A model generated the notes under the pieces. It made no database searches, had not been told where the DNA came from, and worked only from the letters and a program-made list of their open reading frames with translations. Positions 62,209 through 64,000 of a DNA stretch of 64,000 nt are shown here, piece by piece (the stretch's first letter is position 1; each line of letters starts with the position of its first letter). Position numbers and translations under genes: made by a program. The stretch comes from Brevibacillus parabrevis (GTDB taxonomy: Bacteria > Bacillota > Bacilli > Brevibacillales > Brevibacillaceae), in assembly GCF_003710905.1 (NCBI RefSeq), contig NZ_RHHV01000003.1, positions 297,138 to 361,137 on the forward strand, given 5' to 3'.

Positions 62209-62586
62209 ATGTTACAAAATGCCGCTCAGACATACCAATCCAATCAGGTAGCAACCGCTACTCCCGCCGATTTGACACTGATGTTATATAACGGTGCATT
62301 AAAGTTTATAAAACAAGCTAAGGTGGCCATTGAGGAAAAAAATATGGTCAGAGCTCATGAAGCATCATTAAAGATTCAAAATATCCTGTATGAATTAATG
62401 TCTACTTTAAATAGCGAATACGATATTTCTAAAGACTTTGCAAAGTTATATGAATTTATGCTGCAACGTACTATTGAGGCCAATGTACAAAAGGATATTC
62501 TCCTATTAAGTGAAGTTGAAGATCTCTTTGTGCAGTTCCGAGATACTTGGAAAGAAGCCATGCAACTAGCTAGAAAACAAGGGTAA
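62209..62586 (+). CDS. fliS: Flagellar export chaperone FliS
   Basis: Flagellin chaperone, 125 residues. MLQNAAQTYQSNQVATATPA, DLTLMLYNGALKFIKQAK and the helical remainder match FliS. ATG 62209 lies 8 nt after AGGGAG (62195-62200); GTG 62200 overlaps the SD. In Bacillus, FliS also helps the FliW-CsrA switch by binding flagellin. The fliT-like gene starts 10 nt after its stop. Confidence 0.94.
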   Translation: MLQNAAQTYQSNQVATATPADLTLMLYNGALKFIKQAKVAIEEKNMVRAHEASLKIQNILYELMSTLNSEYDISKDFAKLYEFMLQRTIEANVQKDILLLSEVEDLFVQFRDTWKEAMQLARKQG

Positions 62587-62596
62587 GGTGCAAGAG

Positions 62597-62953
62597 ATGA
62601 CAAAGATTGAGATGCTCTTGGAAAACATACTTGATGCCACTCAGCGTTTTGAAAAGGAAGTTACTTGTATGGATTCAGAGCCTGATATGTGGCTTGGAAT
62701 TTTGGCGGAACGTGAGGAGTACATCGGCTGCCTCATTGAACAGGGGTTTAATAGTCTCTCTATTCAGAAGGAATATCAGAATCAGCTGTTACAGATTAAC
62801 GAAATAAATCAGAGACTGATCCCATTGATTGATCAAAGAAAACAAGGAGTTCAAAAACAATTAAACAATGTCCGGCGTAGCAAGATGGCAACAAATTCTT
62901 ATCAAGAAGCCGGTCCAAATGGATACGGCGCATTTTTTGATAGGAAAAAATAA
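62597..62953 (+). CDS. fliT: FliT-like flagellar chaperone
   Basis: A 118-residue, mostly helical protein in the fliT position after fliS. It has a C-terminal basic region and the motif QLLQINEINQRLIPLIDQRK. Sequence resemblance to FliT is weak, as is usual for the family; position and helical character carry the assignment. ATG 62597 follows AAGGTG; GTG 62588 is an alternative start. Confidence 0.7.
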   Translation: MTKIEMLLENILDATQRFEKEVTCMDSEPDMWLGILAEREEYIGCLIEQGFNSLSIQKEYQNQLLQINEINQRLIPLIDQRKQGVQKQLNNVRRSKMATNSYQEAGPNGYGAFFDRKK

Positions 62954-63020
62954 GAAAAACGAATCTCCTGTCATTCGAAAATTAGAAGAGTTGGTTTGTC
63001 AAGCGCTTTGATATGCAAAA

Positions 63021-63074
63021 GGGGCGTCTCTCAGTCGGAAAAATCGACTTTCTGAGACAGTCCCTTTTATTTTG
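63021..63074 (+). terminator. Terminator after the fliD operon
   Basis: GGGGCGTCTCTCAG...CTGAGACAGTCCC long interrupted stem, then TTTTATTTT. Confidence 0.85.
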
Positions 63075-63204
63075 TGATCATGAAAATGATATGCAATGTC
63101 TTCCGTAATAAATGGCAAGCATTCAGTGTTTTACAAGTTTTCAGATCGGGTAAAGTACTATAGCTACAACTATAACCAAATGTTTATAAAAAAGAATATC
63201 TATC

Positions 63205-63231
63205 TAAAGTCCCGCGCGAAATAATCCGATA
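63205..63231 (+). promoter_or_regulatory. Sigma-D-like promoter upstream of the repeat protein gene
   Basis: TAAA (63205-63208), 17 nt, CCGATA (63226-63231), the same spacing as the hag promoter. It lies about 285 nt before the ATG at 63517, leaving a long leader. Confidence 0.5.
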
Positions 63232-63516
63232 GATATAAATGAGTAGATATTGAAGGAAATACTGGAAACGGAGATGGTTTCTTTTATTTTCCTAATTTCG
63301 AAAAATCGGTATATCTAGTCAGAATCTAAACGGAATTAGTTATATTCCGGTTTCCTGCGGGAATGGTCTGATCTAATAGGGGGTTTGATAAAAAATAAAA
63401 TGAAGCACCTATAGAAGTGAATGACCAGATAATTATGAAAAGACATGATAGTAGGTAGATGGAAGAAAAGGTAGCTTTTTTATAAAATGATTATAATGTC
63501 GAAGGGAGCGTTCCCC

Positions 63517-64000
63517 ATGATAAGAAAAGAAGGCAAGAAGGCTATTGCTTCAGTACTTTTAGGTTCCACTATTGCGCTAGCTCCTTTTTCAAGTGCTTTC
63601 GCAGCCCCAGTAAAAGTGGAATGGGATCCAGCTAAAGTAACGGTTACCAATAATGTAGGTAAAGCTGATACGGTGAAAATTGAAGATCTTGTAGAAGGCG
63701 CTGTTGTAAAAATTTACGACAAAGCAATTGGTGGAAAATTGCTTGGAACAGCAAGTGTAGCAAAAGGTAAGACGGAAGCATTAGTAACGATTCCTAATCT
63801 AGGAGAAGCTGAGGGTAAAATTTTTGTTTCTGTGACAATGGAGTCCCCAACTGCAGAGATTGTGTTTAACGCAGAAGCAACCTCGGCTGTTGTCAAAGCA
63901 GATGACATCACGGTTGTAAATAATGTAGGCAAAGCTGATACGGTAACGGTAGCTGCAGCAGAAGGTACGATTGTAAAAGTGTATGATGCTGCAACAGCAG
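63517..64000 (+). CDS. Secreted repeat protein, N-terminal part
   Basis: The gene runs off the window end. Product: signal peptide (MIRKEGKKAIASVLLGSTIA, cleavage near SAFA/AP at residue 28), then at least two tandem repeat units of about 90-100 residues with the shared core NNVGKADTV and VVKIYD/IVKVYD (residues about 40-70 and 134-160). No SLH domain is in the visible part. AAGGGAG (63502-63508) precedes ATG 63517 by 8 nt. A sigma-D-like promoter upstream hints at co-expression with motility genes. Confidence 0.75.
   Translation, partial: MIRKEGKKAIASVLLGSTIALAPFSSAFAAPVKVEWDPAKVTVTNNVGKADTVKIEDLVEGAVVKIYDKAIGGKLLGTASVAKGKTEALVTIPNLGEAEGKIFVSVTMESPTAEIVFNAEATSAVVKADDITVVNNVGKADTVTVAAAEGTIVKVYDAATA

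Larger units (their letters stand above)
62954..63516 (+). other. Intergenic region with terminator and sigma-D-like promoter
   Basis: About 560 nt without a gene. It contains the terminator at 63021-63074 and TAAA-N17-CCGATA at 63205-63231. The remainder is AT-rich and I see nothing further in it. Confidence 0.6.

Noticed and set aside
1..64000. tRNA, rRNA and CRISPR arrays
   Set aside because: I looked for tRNA-like cloverleaf ends, rRNA signature sequence and regularly spaced repeats and saw none. A tRNAscan and CRISPR finder run would settle it.

Overview
The window is a Firmicutes chromosome segment, almost certainly from Brevibacillus (B. brevis group). The strongest clue is the wall-protein gene at 18009: its signal peptide (MKKVVNSVLASALALSVAPM) and its leader with two translation starts match the middle wall protein gene of B. 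brevis. Sporulation, germination and flagellar genes, SD sites built on GGAGG and frequent TTG/GTG starts agree with this. Gene order follows the B. subtilis spoIIID-mbl-flhOP-fabZ-tagA-tagO-yvyE-degSU-comF-flg-csrA-hag-fliD region, with Brevibacillus-specific surface-layer genes inserted.

Layout. 1-8.1 kb: ywmB (3' end), murA, spoIID, spoIIQ, spoIIID, mbl, flhO, flhP, an EpuA-like protein and a CDP-alcohol phosphatidyltransferase. 8.2-16 kb: fabZ, tagA, tagO, a 1498-residue SLH protein and yvyE (minus strand). 16.3-23.6 kb: a TolC-family protein, then the S-layer operon (middle wall protein, outer wall protein) behind several promoters. 23.6-28.8 kb: ORF-less group II introns and intron domain V-VI cassettes, each followed by a different exon. 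29.4-33 kb: an exopolysaccharide operon with a degenerate GGDEF receptor. 33-34.1 kb: a HAD phosphatase and a Spo0E-like peptide. 34.2-39.4 kb (minus strand): a germinant-receptor operon gerXA-XB-XC-small protein-XB. 39.9-45.8 kb: three tandem SLAP-domain genes and an S-layer-anchored subtilase. 45.9-50.9 kb: SAM riboswitch-metK, a polysaccharide deacetylase and degS-degU. 51-54 kb: comFA-comFC. 54-63 kb: yvyF-flgM-flgN-flgK-flgL-DUF6470-fliW-csrA, hag, flaG-fliD-fliS-fliT. From 63.5 kb: the start of a secreted repeat protein.

The most unusual part is the 3' half of the outer wall protein gene. The reading frame reaches a stop at 23562-23564 immediately before a group II intron of about 890 nt with no reverse transcriptase. 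Four domain V copies follow (24376, 25521, 26550, 28320). Each is followed by a domain VI hairpin ending GAATAGC and then a candidate exon. Three of the four exons are open and in the same phase relative to GAATAGC, and none has a convincing start site of its own. The fourth exon is riddled with frameshifts, and the domain V helix in front of it is broken. This is the arrangement expected for an alternatively spliced bacterial intron that gives one S-layer protein several interchangeable C-termini. The only precedent I know is a surface-layer gene of Clostridium tetani. The same gene also carries an apparent 2-nt frameshift near 22905, so the locus may be decaying, or the frameshift may be a sequence error.

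The remaining genes form a coherent cell-surface region: wall-teichoic-acid initiation (tagO, tagA), S-layer proteins and SLAP proteins thought to help their secretion, envelope morphogenesis (murA, mbl), the DegSU regulators, and a flagellar block with a visible FliW/CsrA/flagellin control circuit.
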